Position numbers and translations under genes: made by a program. Below the pieces are notes generated by a model. The model saw only the letters and a list, made by a program, of their open reading frames with translations, had not been told where the DNA came from and did no database searches. Shown here piece after piece: positions 10,291 to 18,077 of a stretch of 48,021 bases of DNA (positions are counted from its first letter, which is position 1; each line of letters opens with the position of its first letter). The stretch comes from Gammaproteobacteria bacterium (GTDB taxonomy: Bacteria; Pseudomonadota; Gammaproteobacteria; UBA9214): assembly GCA_022340485.1 (NCBI GenBank), contig JAJDNX010000030.1:1-48021 (forward strand), given 5' to 3'.

Positions 10291-11124
10291 ATGATGAAAA
10301 AGCTTCTGCTTGCATTCCTGATCTGCCTGCTGCCACTGAGTGTAGCGGCTGTTGACTCGCGCAGGGACTTTTTGGAGAACCTGGATACACAGCCCGCAAG
10401 CAGCGAAGAAGCCGCCCCACCCGTACTCGAAGAGATGGAAAGCGATGCTACGGAAGAGGAAAGCGAGCCGTTCATGGAGGACGACGATCTTTCCTTTCTT
10501 GATGAAGAAGATGATGTAATAGAAGTCTATGACCCCCTGGAAAAATTTAACCGTGGCATATTCTGGTTCAATGACAAGGCCTACTTCTATGTAATGAAAC
10601 CAATTGCAAAGGGCTGGCGCTGGCTTGCTCCGGAACCAGTGAGGATTGGCATCAGGAATTTCTTCTCGAATCTGAGAGCACCAATACGGGTTATCAATGC
10701 AGCCCTGCAGGGCAAGTTTCGCGATTCAGCTAATGAACTGACCCGCTTTGGCGTGAATACAACTCTGGGTATCGGTGGCCTGTTCGATCCTGCAAAAGAA
10801 CATTTCGGCATTGATAGGAAGTTTGAAGACACCGGCCAGACGCTGGCGCACTACGGTGTTGGATCGGGTCCCTACCTGGTATTACCATTCCTGGGGCCCT
10901 CAAATTTCAGGGACGGTGTTGGCCTGCTGGGGGATTATTACTTCAGTCTGGTGCCGGTACTGTTTAAACACCGTGATTACTGGATTGCCATTTCCAGCGA
11001 TGTGATCAACTTCCTGTCGATCGACAAGGATACCTACGAGGGTATCAAGAAAGATTCACTCGATCCTTACCTGTTTGTGCGGGATGCCTATGGCCAGTAT
11101 CGTCAGAACCTGATTGAGCACTAG
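10291..11124 (+). CDS. mlaA: Outer-membrane phospholipid removal protein MlaA (VacJ)
   Basis: Takes mislocalised phospholipids from the outer leaflet of the outer membrane and passes them to MlaC. The family core runs from YDPLEKFNRGIFWFND (about 80-95) through RVINAALQGKF, the NTTLGIGGLFD segment and LAHYGVGSGPYLVLPFLGPSNFRD to DPYLFVRDAY. Two oddities: the N-terminal signal (first 20 residues, ending in SVAA) has no convincing lipobox cysteine, whereas E. coli MlaA is a lipoprotein; and residues about 30-76 form a long acidic linker before the core. Two ATGs (10291 and 10294) are possible. It lies between mlaD and mlaC, an order differing from E. coli, where mlaA is unlinked. Confidence 0.94.
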   Translation: MMKKLLLAFLICLLPLSVAAVDSRRDFLENLDTQPASSEEAAPPVLEEMESDATEEESEPFMEDDDLSFLDEEDDVIEVYDPLEKFNRGIFWFNDKAYFYVMKPIAKGWRWLAPEPVRIGIRNFFSNLRAPIRVINAALQGKFRDSANELTRFGVNTTLGIGGLFDPAKEHFGIDRKFEDTGQTLAHYGVGSGPYLVLPFLGPSNFRDGVGLLGDYYFSLVPVLFKHRDYWIAISSDVINFLSIDKDTYEGIKKDSLDPYLFVRDAYGQYRQNLIEH

Positions 11125-11164
11125 ACATCATCTCAAGGTACACTTGTTTCAAGAGGCAGACAGC

Positions 11165-11764
11165 ATGTTAAAACGATTATTACTTTTACTCGTAACTGGT
11201 TTCACCCTGGGGGTTAGCGCTTCCTCATTTGCGCAAAACTCACCCACTGATGATATACGCGCCTCGGTGGACACCATTATCGCCATTCTCAATGACGGGC
11301 AACTGGACCGAGCAGGCAAACGCTCGAAAATAAGTGAGGTTGTCTACAAGCGCTTTGATTTCCGCGCCATGTCCCAGCGCACTCTTGCCACCAACTGGAG
11401 AAAAACCACTGATGCGGAGAAGGATAAATTTGTTGACCTGTTTTCCAAACTGATTGAGAACAGCTATATTGGCAAACTCGATTCGTATACGAACGAAAAG
11501 GTAGATTACACCGGTGAAAAACTGGATGGCAGGAAAGCGGTTGTGGAAACCCTTATCATCACCACCAGTGCCGATATACCTGTTGACTACCGGGTATACC
11601 AGAAGGGTGGCCAGTGGCTGATTTATGATGTCATCATCGAAGGGGTCAGCCTGATCAGTAACTACCGCAGCTCCTATCAGGAGATCATGAAGAACGAGGG
11701 TTTTGAAGGCCTGCTGACAAAAATGCAGGCGAAGATCGACGAACTCGCCAGCACATCCTCATAG
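11165..11764 (+). CDS. mlaC: Periplasmic phospholipid-binding protein MlaC
   Basis: Soluble shuttle that carries phospholipid between MlaA and the MlaFEDB complex. The 199-residue protein has a Sec signal peptide ending ASSFA before QNSP, and the Tol-Tol-Ttg2 (MlaC) core with YKRFDFRAMSQRTLATNW, FVDLFSKLIENSYIGKL and VIIEGVSLISNYRSSY near the end. ATG at 11165 is preceded by AGAGG at 11152-11156; the upstream in-frame start at 11114 overlaps mlaA and lacks the signal peptide context. It is last gene of the operon and faces mlaF convergently. Confidence 0.96.
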   Translation: MLKRLLLLLVTGFTLGVSASSFAQNSPTDDIRASVDTIIAILNDGQLDRAGKRSKISEVVYKRFDFRAMSQRTLATNWRKTTDAEKDKFVDLFSKLIENSYIGKLDSYTNEKVDYTGEKLDGRKAVVETLIITTSADIPVDYRVYQKGGQWLIYDVIIEGVSLISNYRSSYQEIMKNEGFEGLLTKMQAKIDELASTSS

Positions 11765-11796
11765 CCTCTGCCAGCAGAACCATTGGCCAGCCAGGC

Positions 11797-12615
11797 TTAG
11801 ATGCGTTGCTCGTTCCGGTCAGCCGTGAGGCGCGCGAGGTAATCATCGGCATTGATGGCCTCGTCCCTTGGGCGACGATTAATCATGTCCTGTATTACCT
11901 CATTGTCACTGTGTTGAATTTCCTCTACCGTGCCGGTCATCAGTAAACGGCCGTGTCCGAGCACGGTAATCCTGTCCGCGATCTTGAAGGCACTTTCCAG
12001 CTCATGGGTCACTACAACAATGGTTACCTTCATGGCATCCTTGAGGCGCAAGATCAACTCATCCAGTTCCGCAGAAACAACCGGGTCAAGGCCGGCAGAC
12101 GGCTCATCAAAAAACAACAGGCTGGGATCCATAATAATGGAACGGGCCAGCGCAGCCCTTTTTAACATGCCACCTGAGAGTTCCGATGGCATAAGGTCTT
12201 CAAAACCTGCCAGATTCACAACCTCGAGTTTCATCCGGGACATGATGCGAATCGTACTCTCGTCCAGTTTGGTGTGGTGCCGTAGCGGTAACTCAATGTT
12301 CTCGGCAACTGACATCGAGCCCAGCAAGGCGCCGCCCTGAAATGCAACACCGATCTTGCGCCGAATTGCATATAACTCGCGAGTGGAGACCTTGGTGATG
12401 TCCTTGCCGAAAATATGAATACTGCCGGAGGTGGGCTTGTTCAGCCCCAGCAAATTGCGCATCAGGGTAGTCTTACCAGAGCCACTCCCCCCCATAATCA
12501 CCATGATCTCCCCGGTACGAATATCCAGGTTGATGTCTTTGAGAATTGCCCGGTCACCATAATCCATGTAGAGGTTTCTCACCTCTATCACATTCTCGGG
12601 AGTTTTTTCATTCAT
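11797..12615 (-). CDS. mlaF: Phospholipid ABC transporter ATPase MlaF
   Basis: Nucleotide-binding subunit that drives the Mla transporter. The 272-residue protein has Walker A GGSGSGKTT, Q-loop FQGGALLGSMSV, ABC signature LSGGMLKRAALARS, Walker B LLFFDEPSAGLD and the switch histidine in VVTHELES. The GGALLGSMSVAENI segment and the tail extending past the ATPase core are typical of MlaF/Ttg2A. It is transcribed against the mlaEDAC operon, downstream of mazG by 44 bases, instead of heading it. Expression is therefore uncoupled from the permease, or tied to the mazG promoter. ATG at 12613-12615. Confidence 0.95.
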   Translation of the reverse strand: MNEKTPENVIEVRNLYMDYGDRAILKDINLDIRTGEIMVIMGGSGSGKTTLMRNLLGLNKPTSGSIHIFGKDITKVSTRELYAIRRKIGVAFQGGALLGSMSVAENIELPLRHHTKLDESTIRIMSRMKLEVVNLAGFEDLMPSELSGGMLKRAALARSIIMDPSLLFFDEPSAGLDPVVSAELDELILRLKDAMKVTIVVVTHELESAFKIADRITVLGHGRLLMTGTVEEIQHSDNEVIQDMINRRPRDEAINADDYLARLTADRNEQRI

Positions 12616-12659
12616 GGCGAATCTCTCTGCTCAATCCTGGGTACATCACCAGGGAATAC

Positions 12660-13463
12660 TTACCCGGAGACATCCTGTTCCTTGGCCCTTTCCCAATAAT
12701 AGTCCAGCGTATCCAGATCTGTTTCGGATAATTCCTGTCCGGCAAGCTGCAGGTACTCCTCCAGCTGATGAAAGCGACGCGTGAATTTACTATTCCCCTT
12801 GCGCAACGCCAGTTCGGGATCTACACCGGCATGCCGGATGAGATTAACAGCTGCGAATAACAGGTCACCGGCCTCATCGGTCAGCGCCTCGATACCTGCA
12901 TGGCTCTTGATCTCTTCGTTCAATTCTTCCAGTTCTTCTTCGACCTTGTCGGAGACCCCGTGAATACTTGGCCAGTCAAATCCTGCCCGAGAGGCACGTC
13001 TCTGAAGTTTGTAGGCCCGTGTCAAGGCGGGGAGTGCCAGCGGAACACCATCCAGAACGCTTTTCTGTTTACCACGCTCCCGCTCCTTGTGGCGTTCCCA
13101 TTCCCGGGTCTGTGCCTGTGCATCCTCAACCACTTCATTGGCGAACACATGCGGATGACGGCGTATCATTTTTTCACAGATTCCTGAAACGACATCATTG
13201 AAATCAAACCAACCGCGCTCTCCAGCCATCTGTGTGTGATAAACCACCTGAAACAGTAGATCACCCAGTTCTTCCTGCAAGGCCATGGAATCATTACTTT
13301 CAATGGCATCGACGACTTCGTACGCTTCTTCCAGGGTATAGGGAGCAATTGAACGGAAGTCCTGTTCCAGGTCCCAGGGACAACCTGTCTGTGGATCACG
13401 CAGCCTTGCCATGATATCCAGCAAGGTATCAATCGTTGCCGGCAAAGGGTCATCACTGAACAT
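12660..13463 (-). CDS. mazG: Nucleoside triphosphate pyrophosphohydrolase MazG
   Basis: Hydrolyses NTPs to NMP and pyrophosphate, with house-cleaning and stringent-response roles. The 267-residue protein has both MazG domains: N-terminal LRDPQTGCPWDLEQDF and EELGDLLFQVVYH with its metal-binding glutamates, and a C-terminal repeat with KVEEELEELNEE and DEAGDLLFAAVNLIRH. The ATG at 13463 is chosen because AGGAGA lies at the right distance upstream; the frame is open a further 11 codons to 13496 without such support. It is followed by mlaF on the same strand. Confidence 0.96.
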   Translation of the reverse strand: MFSDDPLPATIDTLLDIMARLRDPQTGCPWDLEQDFRSIAPYTLEEAYEVVDAIESNDSMALQEELGDLLFQVVYHTQMAGERGWFDFNDVVSGICEKMIRRHPHVFANEVVEDAQAQTREWERHKERERGKQKSVLDGVPLALPALTRAYKLQRRASRAGFDWPSIHGVSDKVEEELEELNEEIKSHAGIEALTDEAGDLLFAAVNLIRHAGVDPELALRKGNSKFTRRFHQLEEYLQLAGQELSETDLDTLDYYWERAKEQDVSG

Positions 13464-13633
13464 CAGATAATCTCCTGATGCACCAAGGCCTCGCAAAGTA
13501 AATGGCTGAACCCATCGCCATTCGCCAGATCAGGATAAGACGGGTTAAAGCCAGCGGTAGCAGCCTGCACGCAATTATCCAGAGAACCCTCCCCTGCCCC
13601 ATGTACCCTGAAGCGATGAACCTGATGCAGTAG

Positions 13634-14089
13634 CTAATGTACACTACCAGCCATGGCAGAGATGACTGCATCCTCAAGCTGGATGCGTTCAGCGATACAC
13701 TCACCCAGGTTGGATAAATCGACCGCAAGGAACTCAACACTGTTATCCAGAGACATCGACTCGTATTTATCATTAAAGCGCAGAATCTGGTCGGTAGTTT
13801 CTACGATCTTCGGGTAGACTTCATCGGCAACAGACAGGACTGAGGAGCGGCGTTCCCGGTTATCCGCCAGGTATCGGTACAACTGAAAGTGAGCACTGGC
13901 GGTATAGTCGATCAAGGCCTCACAAAAGGCCCGTAGCGCCTTTTCCACAGATGGCTCAGGGTTGAATGGTTGGCGACCGGCCAGTTCTGTGAGTAGCGCC
14001 AGTGTCGCGTTGCGAGATGAGACCAATGCGTCAAGTTTTTCACGCGACTTTTGACGACGATCGACGCCATCCGGATATTTTGCTCCCAT
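13634..14089 (-). CDS. rsd: Rsd/AlgQ family regulator of sigma70
   Basis: Cytoplasmic four-helix protein that binds sigma70 region 4 and shifts RNA polymerase toward alternative sigma factors. The 151-residue product shows the family pattern VEKALRAFCEALIDYTASAHFQ, then LGECIAERIQLEDAVI near the C-terminus, aligning by eye with E. coli Rsd and Pseudomonas AlgQ. ATG at 14089 has GGAG at a 6-base spacing; open frame further upstream (to 14230) has no such signal. It lies upstream of mazG on the same strand with a 170-base gap. Confidence 0.9.
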   Translation of the reverse strand: MGAKYPDGVDRRQKSREKLDALVSSRNATLALLTELAGRQPFNPEPSVEKALRAFCEALIDYTASAHFQLYRYLADNRERRSSVLSVADEVYPKIVETTDQILRFNDKYESMSLDNSVEFLAVDLSNLGECIAERIQLEDAVISAMAGSVH

Positions 14090-14352
14090 CTTTTGCTCCT
14101 GCCTTGATTTCATGACAATTTTTACACCGTTACCGGTCCCGTGTTGTTGCTCCCTGCTGCCCTGCCGACAGTCGTTGCCATTGTAGCAGAGACCGCTCGG
14201 ATGTCTCCCTGCCATGAGCACCTGATGCACGTGCGCTTATAGTCCGTAGTATTTTAGTCGCTTGGAGCCGCAGGGCCTGCCGCAACCCTAAAATCCCATG
14301 AAAAGCTCGCGTAATAAAGCACTCATCTACACCCGGTATATCCACATCAGGA

Positions 14353-14370
14353 TAGTTTATAATTAAACTA
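14353..14370. repeat. Perfect inverted repeat in the rsd-iscR intergenic region
   Basis: Arms TAGTTTA / TAAACTA separated by TAAT. The 491-base gap between rsd and iscR is AT-rich here and this palindrome overlaps or adjoins the -35 region of a promoter-like element (14372-14400), so it could be an operator. No named regulator fits by eye. Confidence 0.5.
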
Positions 14371-14371
14371 C

Positions 14372-14400
14372 TGATTAATATCATTTTTATGTGCTATAAT
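14372..14400 (+). promoter_or_regulatory. Promoter-like element with consensus -10, upstream of iscR
   Basis: TATAAT at 14395-14400 is a perfect -10; the matching -35 is poor (TGATTA at 14372-14377). It would start transcription near 14407, ahead of the iscR operator. A second, better-spaced -35 lies further downstream within the IscR-like site. Confidence 0.4.
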
Positions 14401-14420
14401 CCCAACAATTAACGGGTTTT

Positions 14421-14445
14421 AATCTTGACTAAAAGACTCAACTAT
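14421..14445 (+). promoter_or_regulatory. IscR type-1-like operator overlapping the iscR -35
   Basis: The 25-base segment matches 21 of 25 positions of the E. coli type 1 IscR consensus as I remember it (ATASYYGACT-RWWWY-AGTCRRSTAT): left half AATCTTGACT, centre AAAAG, right half ACTCAACTAT. TTGACT (14425-14430) within it doubles as a -35, with AATACT 16 bases later as a -10. The arrangement is that of an autorepressed isc promoter in which IscR occludes RNA polymerase. Confidence 0.65.
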
Positions 14446-14580
14446 TAATACTATATACATACGTTAGCAGCTGGTTTAGGCTTATAACCAGCACCGGAGC
14501 GTTGGAAAATTTGTAATCAGGATACGGACCAGCGCTACCGGGATTGATAACACACAGCACCGTATTCATTGAGGCTTATT

Positions 14581-15024
14581 ATGAAGTTATCAACTAAAGG
14601 CCGCCATGCTGTCACAGCAATGATGGAATTGGCGCTTCAGCACAAGAAAGGACCGGTTACACTGGCTGATATTTCAGCACAACAGGCGATCTCGATTTCT
14701 TATCTTGAACAGCTGTTCGCGCGCCTACGCCAGCATGGTCTGGTCACTGGCATGCGAGGCCCCGGCGGTGGCTACTGCCTTGCCCGTCCAGCGTCTGAAA
14801 TCTCCATAGCCAGCATACTGGCAACGGTTGATGACGTCACGAGACGCGAGGAGCAGCCGCATACCCAGAGCGAAGTTCCTGCAGGCGCCCAGTTGTGGCA
14901 GCGTTTGAGTAACCGCATTTATGACTATCTTGACAGTATCACACTGGAAGACGCCATTGAGGCAGCTGCCAGTGAGCCAGAAACCTCCCTGTTTGGATCC
15001 GGATTCCGGCAGACAGCGGCGTAA
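14581..15024 (+). CDS. iscR: IscR-like Rrf2 family regulator lacking cluster cysteines
   Basis: Winged-helix regulator of Fe-S cluster genes. The 147-residue protein matches IscR in its DNA-binding part: MKLSTKGRHAVTAMMELAL, LADISAQQAISISYLEQLFARLR and GLVTGMRGPGGGYCLA, including the recognition-helix residues S-Y-L-E-Q. In E. coli IscR three cysteines (92, 98, 104) bind the [2Fe-2S] cluster. Here that stretch reads TRREEQPHTQSEVPAGAQLW and contains none; the only cysteine is the one in GGYCLA within the wing. The protein thus probably cannot hold a cluster as E. coli IscR does. ATG at 14581. It is followed after 35 bases by iscU and preceded by a type-1-like operator. Calling it IscR rests on the HTH and neighbourhood. 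Confidence 0.88.
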   Translation: MKLSTKGRHAVTAMMELALQHKKGPVTLADISAQQAISISYLEQLFARLRQHGLVTGMRGPGGGYCLARPASEISIASILATVDDVTRREEQPHTQSEVPAGAQLWQRLSNRIYDYLDSITLEDAIEAAASEPETSLFGSGFRQTAA

Positions 15025-15059
15025 ACAAACACACTTAGAATTTATCAGGAGAATCAGTA

Positions 15060-15464
15060 ATGGCGTATAGCGACAAGGTACTGGACCACTACGAAAACCC
15101 GCGGAATGTTGGCTCTTTCGACAAGGGTGACAAACAGGTCGGTACCGGCATGGTTGGCGCGCCGGCCTGTGGTGATGTCATGAAGCTGCAAATCAAGGTC
15201 GGCGACAACGGTATTATCGAAGATGCCAGATTCAAGACCTATGGTTGCGGCTCCGCCATTGCGTCAAGTTCCTTGCTGACGGAATGGGTAAAGGGCAAGA
15301 CCCTGGATGAAGCCCGAGAGATCAAGAATACCGATATTGCGGCTGAACTCGCACTGCCGCCTGTAAAGATTCACTGCTCGGTACTGGCCGAAGACGCTAT
15401 CAAGGCAGCCATACAGGATTACCAAGGGAAGTCTGGTAACGTGCAGCAGGCAGCCGACGGCTGA
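15060..15464 (+). CDS. iscU: Fe-S cluster assembly scaffold IscU
   Basis: Scaffold on which [2Fe-2S] clusters are built from IscS-derived sulfur and handed on through HscA/HscB. The 134-residue protein has all three conserved cysteines (in GAPACGDVM, YGCGSAIASSS and KIHCSVLAEDA), the aspartate of CGD and the LPPVK motif recognised by HscA. It directly follows iscR. The cysteine desulfurase iscS, which normally separates the two, is absent, and no iscA, hscB, hscA or fdx follows; a strong terminator ends the operon. The rest of the system must be elsewhere. Confidence 0.97.
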   Translation: MAYSDKVLDHYENPRNVGSFDKGDKQVGTGMVGAPACGDVMKLQIKVGDNGIIEDARFKTYGCGSAIASSSLLTEWVKGKTLDEAREIKNTDIAAELALPPVKIHCSVLAEDAIKAAIQDYQGKSGNVQQAADG

Positions 15465-15486
15465 ATTTCAAGGACCAGTAACACAC

Positions 15487-15512
15487 AACGGGGCCGAATG
15501 GCCCCGTTTTTT
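15487..15512 (+). terminator. Rho-independent terminator after iscU
   Basis: Perfect 9-bp stem AACGGGGCC / GGCCCCGTT with loop GAAT, running into six T residues. It closes the iscR-iscU transcript. Confidence 0.93.
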
Positions 15513-15569
15513 ATTTCACTGCCGCGGCAATCCAACGACAGGATACCAATATCCCAGGGGCACATTAGC

Positions 15570-16403
15570 ATGCAGACACCGGTAACTCGACTCTATCCTG
15601 CACCGTGCAACCAATACTCGCTGAACGGTCTTTACCTGCAGCATCGTCTGCACAGGAAAGGACAGCCAGATGCCCCCTATGTGTACAGTAATTTTATTAC
15701 TTCCCTGGATGGTCGCATTTCCCTGGGCGGCAGTGACCACGTCACGCACACCGTTCCTGCCGCGACGGCAAACCCGCGCGACTGGCGGCTCTACCAGGAA
15801 CTTGCCGCGCAAGCCGAATTGCTGATCACCAGTGGACGCTACTTTCGACAGAGTCTCATAGGAGAGGCGCAGGACCAGCTGCCAGTAGGGAAACAGGCTG
15901 AATTTGAGGACATCCGAGAATGGCGGCTAACACAGGGCTTACGCGAACAACCGGATATCGCCATTCTGAGCAGCAGCCTGGACATCCCGGTCGCGGCACT
16001 GGAACCCTACCGGCATCGCCGTATCCTGGTTATTACCGGAGAACGATCAGAACAGACCAGGGTGACTGTACTGCAGCGTGCAGGAATCGAGGTGCTGCAT
16101 GCCGGTGCCGGGACCCGGGTAGAAGGTGGCCAGGCGATCTCGCAGCTGGCGAAATCAGGATACCGGAGTATCTACGCGATTGCCGGACCGGCAGTTTTCT
16201 ATACATTGCTTGAGGCAAATGTCGTTAACCGCCTGTACCTGACGATCACCCAGCAAATGCTGGGTGGCGATATATTTGATACCGTGACACGCGGTCCATT
16301 ACTGACACCGGCCAGGAGACTGTCATTAGCCAGCCTGTATCACGACCCTTATGCACCCGAAGAGGCCGGCCAGTTGCTTGCTGTCTTCGAGCCACAGACA
16401 TAG
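15570..16403 (+). CDS. RibD C-terminal (reductase)-domain protein
   Basis: Stand-alone homologue of the RibD C-terminal, dihydrofolate-reductase-like domain (277 residues). Family marks are YSNFITSLDGRISLGG near residue 40, the RDWRLYQELAAQAELLITSGRY segment, a GGQAISQLAKSG stretch before the nucleotide-binding turn, and LLEANVVNRLYLTITQQMLGG. Bona fide RibD reduces the ribosyl moiety of a pyrimidine using NADPH, but stand-alone members act on varied substrates, so the reaction is unknown. The deaminase domain is absent. ATG at 15570 follows CAGGGG (15555-15560). It sits after the iscU terminator and faces a YkgJ-family gene. Confidence 0.88.
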   Translation: MQTPVTRLYPAPCNQYSLNGLYLQHRLHRKGQPDAPYVYSNFITSLDGRISLGGSDHVTHTVPAATANPRDWRLYQELAAQAELLITSGRYFRQSLIGEAQDQLPVGKQAEFEDIREWRLTQGLREQPDIAILSSSLDIPVAALEPYRHRRILVITGERSEQTRVTVLQRAGIEVLHAGAGTRVEGGQAISQLAKSGYRSIYAIAGPAVFYTLLEANVVNRLYLTITQQMLGGDIFDTVTRGPLLTPARRLSLASLYHDPYAPEEAGQLLAVFEPQT

Positions 16404-16433
16404 CTCTGTTGCCTCACGAACCCTTGATTACTG

Positions 16434-16850
16434 TTATTCAGAGCACTCCCGGAGACAGCGCCGAATCGTCGAACGAGCAACCACCCTGCCCCGGTTGATC
16501 CCCTCACAGCGGCGGGATTCGCCAAGCCAGGCCGCGGCACTGTTAACCAGTTCCGGCCAGAACGGATAGGTCCTGCATTGAACCGGACGAGCGGCATATA
16601 TCCGGCACTTGCCACTGTTATCGAGAAAGATGCAGCGCTCATTGGGCCCGGAAGCCAGCACCTGCTCTCCATTCTCCAGACGTTGCAGGTAGCGGCGGCG
16701 GAACCAGCCAGGCGACAGTTGCAGAGAGGTGCGAATCGTTTCAGACTCTTCGTCACTCAGGTACACGTAATAATCACCAGCAGTGGCGCAGCATTGACCA
16801 CACTGTGTGCAGGAAAATCTCAAGTCAGCTTGCATGTAAAATGGCTGCAC
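16434..16850 (-). CDS. YkgJ family cysteine cluster protein
   Basis: Small protein (138 residues if the GTG at 16850 is used, 133 with ATG at 16835) of the UPF0153/YkgJ family, proposed to bind zinc or an Fe-S cluster. The N-terminal CTQCGQCC motif and later cysteines in KCRIYAARPVQCRTYPFWP and RRCEGI form the family pattern. Function of the family is unknown. It is convergent with the RibD-like gene and divergent from the downstream Nudix gene, whose start lies only 30 bases away. Confidence 0.88.
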   Translation of the reverse strand: MQPFYMQADLRFSCTQCGQCCATAGDYYVYLSDEESETIRTSLQLSPGWFRRRYLQRLENGEQVLASGPNERCIFLDNSGKCRIYAARPVQCRTYPFWPELVNSAAAWLGESRRCEGINRGRVVARSTIRRCLRECSE

Positions 16851-16879
16851 CGGACGTTATCCCCTGGAGGAGAGGCATA

Positions 16880-17401
16880 TTGTCTCACACCACCCGATCA
16901 ATATACCAAGGCAGGATACTTCAGCTTGGCATAGAATCCCTGACACTGCCCAATGGAACGCCACTGGATCTTGAAATAGTACGTCATCCAGGCGGTGCCG
17001 CTGTGGTGGCAGTGGATGAGCGGGATCACGTTTGCCTGCTGCGACAATACCGGCACGCCAGTGGTGGCTGGCTGTGGGAATTGCCGGCCGGCAAACTGGA
17101 ACCTGATGAACCTCCACAAACCACAGCAAGACGCGAACTGCTCGAAGAGGCCGGCATTCAGGCTGATCAATGGCAGCCCCTCGGCGACATACTGGTAACA
17201 CCAGGCTTCTGCGACGAGGTCATACACCTGTTCCTTGCACGTGGATTAACACAGCTGGCCGCGCAGCCGGGCGCTCACGAGGTGATAGAGGTACACTGGA
17301 TCCCTTTCCAACAGGCATTGGCCTGGGTATTCGATGGTACCTTGCGGGACGCCAAGACCATGCTTGGCCTGACGCTGTCGGAAAAACTGGTCAGTTGCTG
17401 A
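16880..17401 (+). CDS. Nudix hydrolase, ADP-ribose pyrophosphatase-like
   Basis: Hydrolase of nucleoside diphosphate derivatives, probably ADP-ribose, with Mg2+. The Nudix box is complete: G(KLEPD)E(PPQTTAR)RELLEEAGI. The upstream strand RSIYQGRILQLGIESLTLPNGTPLDLEIVRHPG..., seen here in its short pieces IYQGR and VRHPGGAA, matches the YRGR...LPNG...HPGA pattern of ADPRases. I place the start at TTG 16880-16882 because GGAGG (16866-16870) is well spaced and homologues begin a few residues before YQGR; ATGs at 16805 and 16841 would overlap the divergent YkgJ gene. Product about 173 residues. Confidence 0.88.
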   Translation: MSHTTRSIYQGRILQLGIESLTLPNGTPLDLEIVRHPGGAAVVAVDERDHVCLLRQYRHASGGWLWELPAGKLEPDEPPQTTARRELLEEAGIQADQWQPLGDILVTPGFCDEVIHLFLARGLTQLAAQPGAHEVIEVHWIPFQQALAWVFDGTLRDAKTMLGLTLSEKLVSC

Positions 17402-17503
17402 CGGACTGATGCGTGGCAGCACGCAGCTTTTATATCCGGATCTGCACCACCGATCTGTGTTAAGGTCCAATAAGGAAGTAAGCGAATCAGTGATCGTATC
17501 CAC

Positions 17504-18052
17504 ATGATCTATTGCAGTAATTGCGGTAACCGCGTAACCGAAAAAATCCCTCCCGGTGACGACCGGCCACGTCATGTATGTGATGCCTGCCAGACGGTAC
17601 ATTACCAGAATCCGAAGATCGTGGCAGGCTGTATACCTGTATGGGATAAGCGTGTATTGCTGTGCCGTCGAGCCATCGAGCCGCGCTATGGCTTGTGGAC
17701 GCTGCCTGCCGGCTTCATGGAGAACGGGGAATCTACCGAACAGGCGGCCGCACGGGAAACCTGGGAAGAAGCCTGCGGCAAGGTCACCGGTCTGTCGCTT
17801 TATGGTGTGTTCAGTATCCCGCATATCAATCAGGTATACATGATGTTCCGTGCACGACTGGAATCCGAGGAATTTCAGCCGGGGCCCGAAAGTCTTGATG
17901 TACGGCTGCACGAGGAACACGAAATACCCTGGGAGGAGCTGGCCTTCCCGGTCGTCAGGCTCACCCTAGAACGATACTTTAAGGATATCAAGACCGGTAA
18001 CTTTCCAGTCTATGTCGAAAACATTGCACGACACCCCGCGCGGAATCAATAG
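17504..18052 (+). CDS. Nudix hydrolase with N-terminal zinc ribbon
   Basis: A 182-residue protein with a four-cysteine zinc ribbon (CSNC at 4-7, CDAC near 26-29) followed by VHYQNPKIVAGCIPVW and a Nudix domain. The Nudix box GFMENGESTEQAAARETWEEACG keeps the catalytic glutamates, with Cys in place of the box glycine, as I recall for this subfamily. The layout resembles a shortened NudC (NAD/NADH pyrophosphatase) and widespread uncharacterised zinc-ribbon Nudix proteins. Substrate unknown. It is the second, unrelated Nudix gene in a row on this strand. Confidence 0.88.
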   Translation: MIYCSNCGNRVTEKIPPGDDRPRHVCDACQTVHYQNPKIVAGCIPVWDKRVLLCRRAIEPRYGLWTLPAGFMENGESTEQAAARETWEEACGKVTGLSLYGVFSIPHINQVYMMFRARLESEEFQPGPESLDVRLHEEHEIPWEELAFPVVRLTLERYFKDIKTGNFPVYVENIARHPARNQ

Positions 18053-18077
18053 AACCAGCGGCCATCGAGGAGAACTC

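Noticed and set aside
15498-15569. N-terminal extension of the RibD-like protein
   Set aside because: It would start inside the iscU terminator; CAGGGG before 15570 supports the shorter form.
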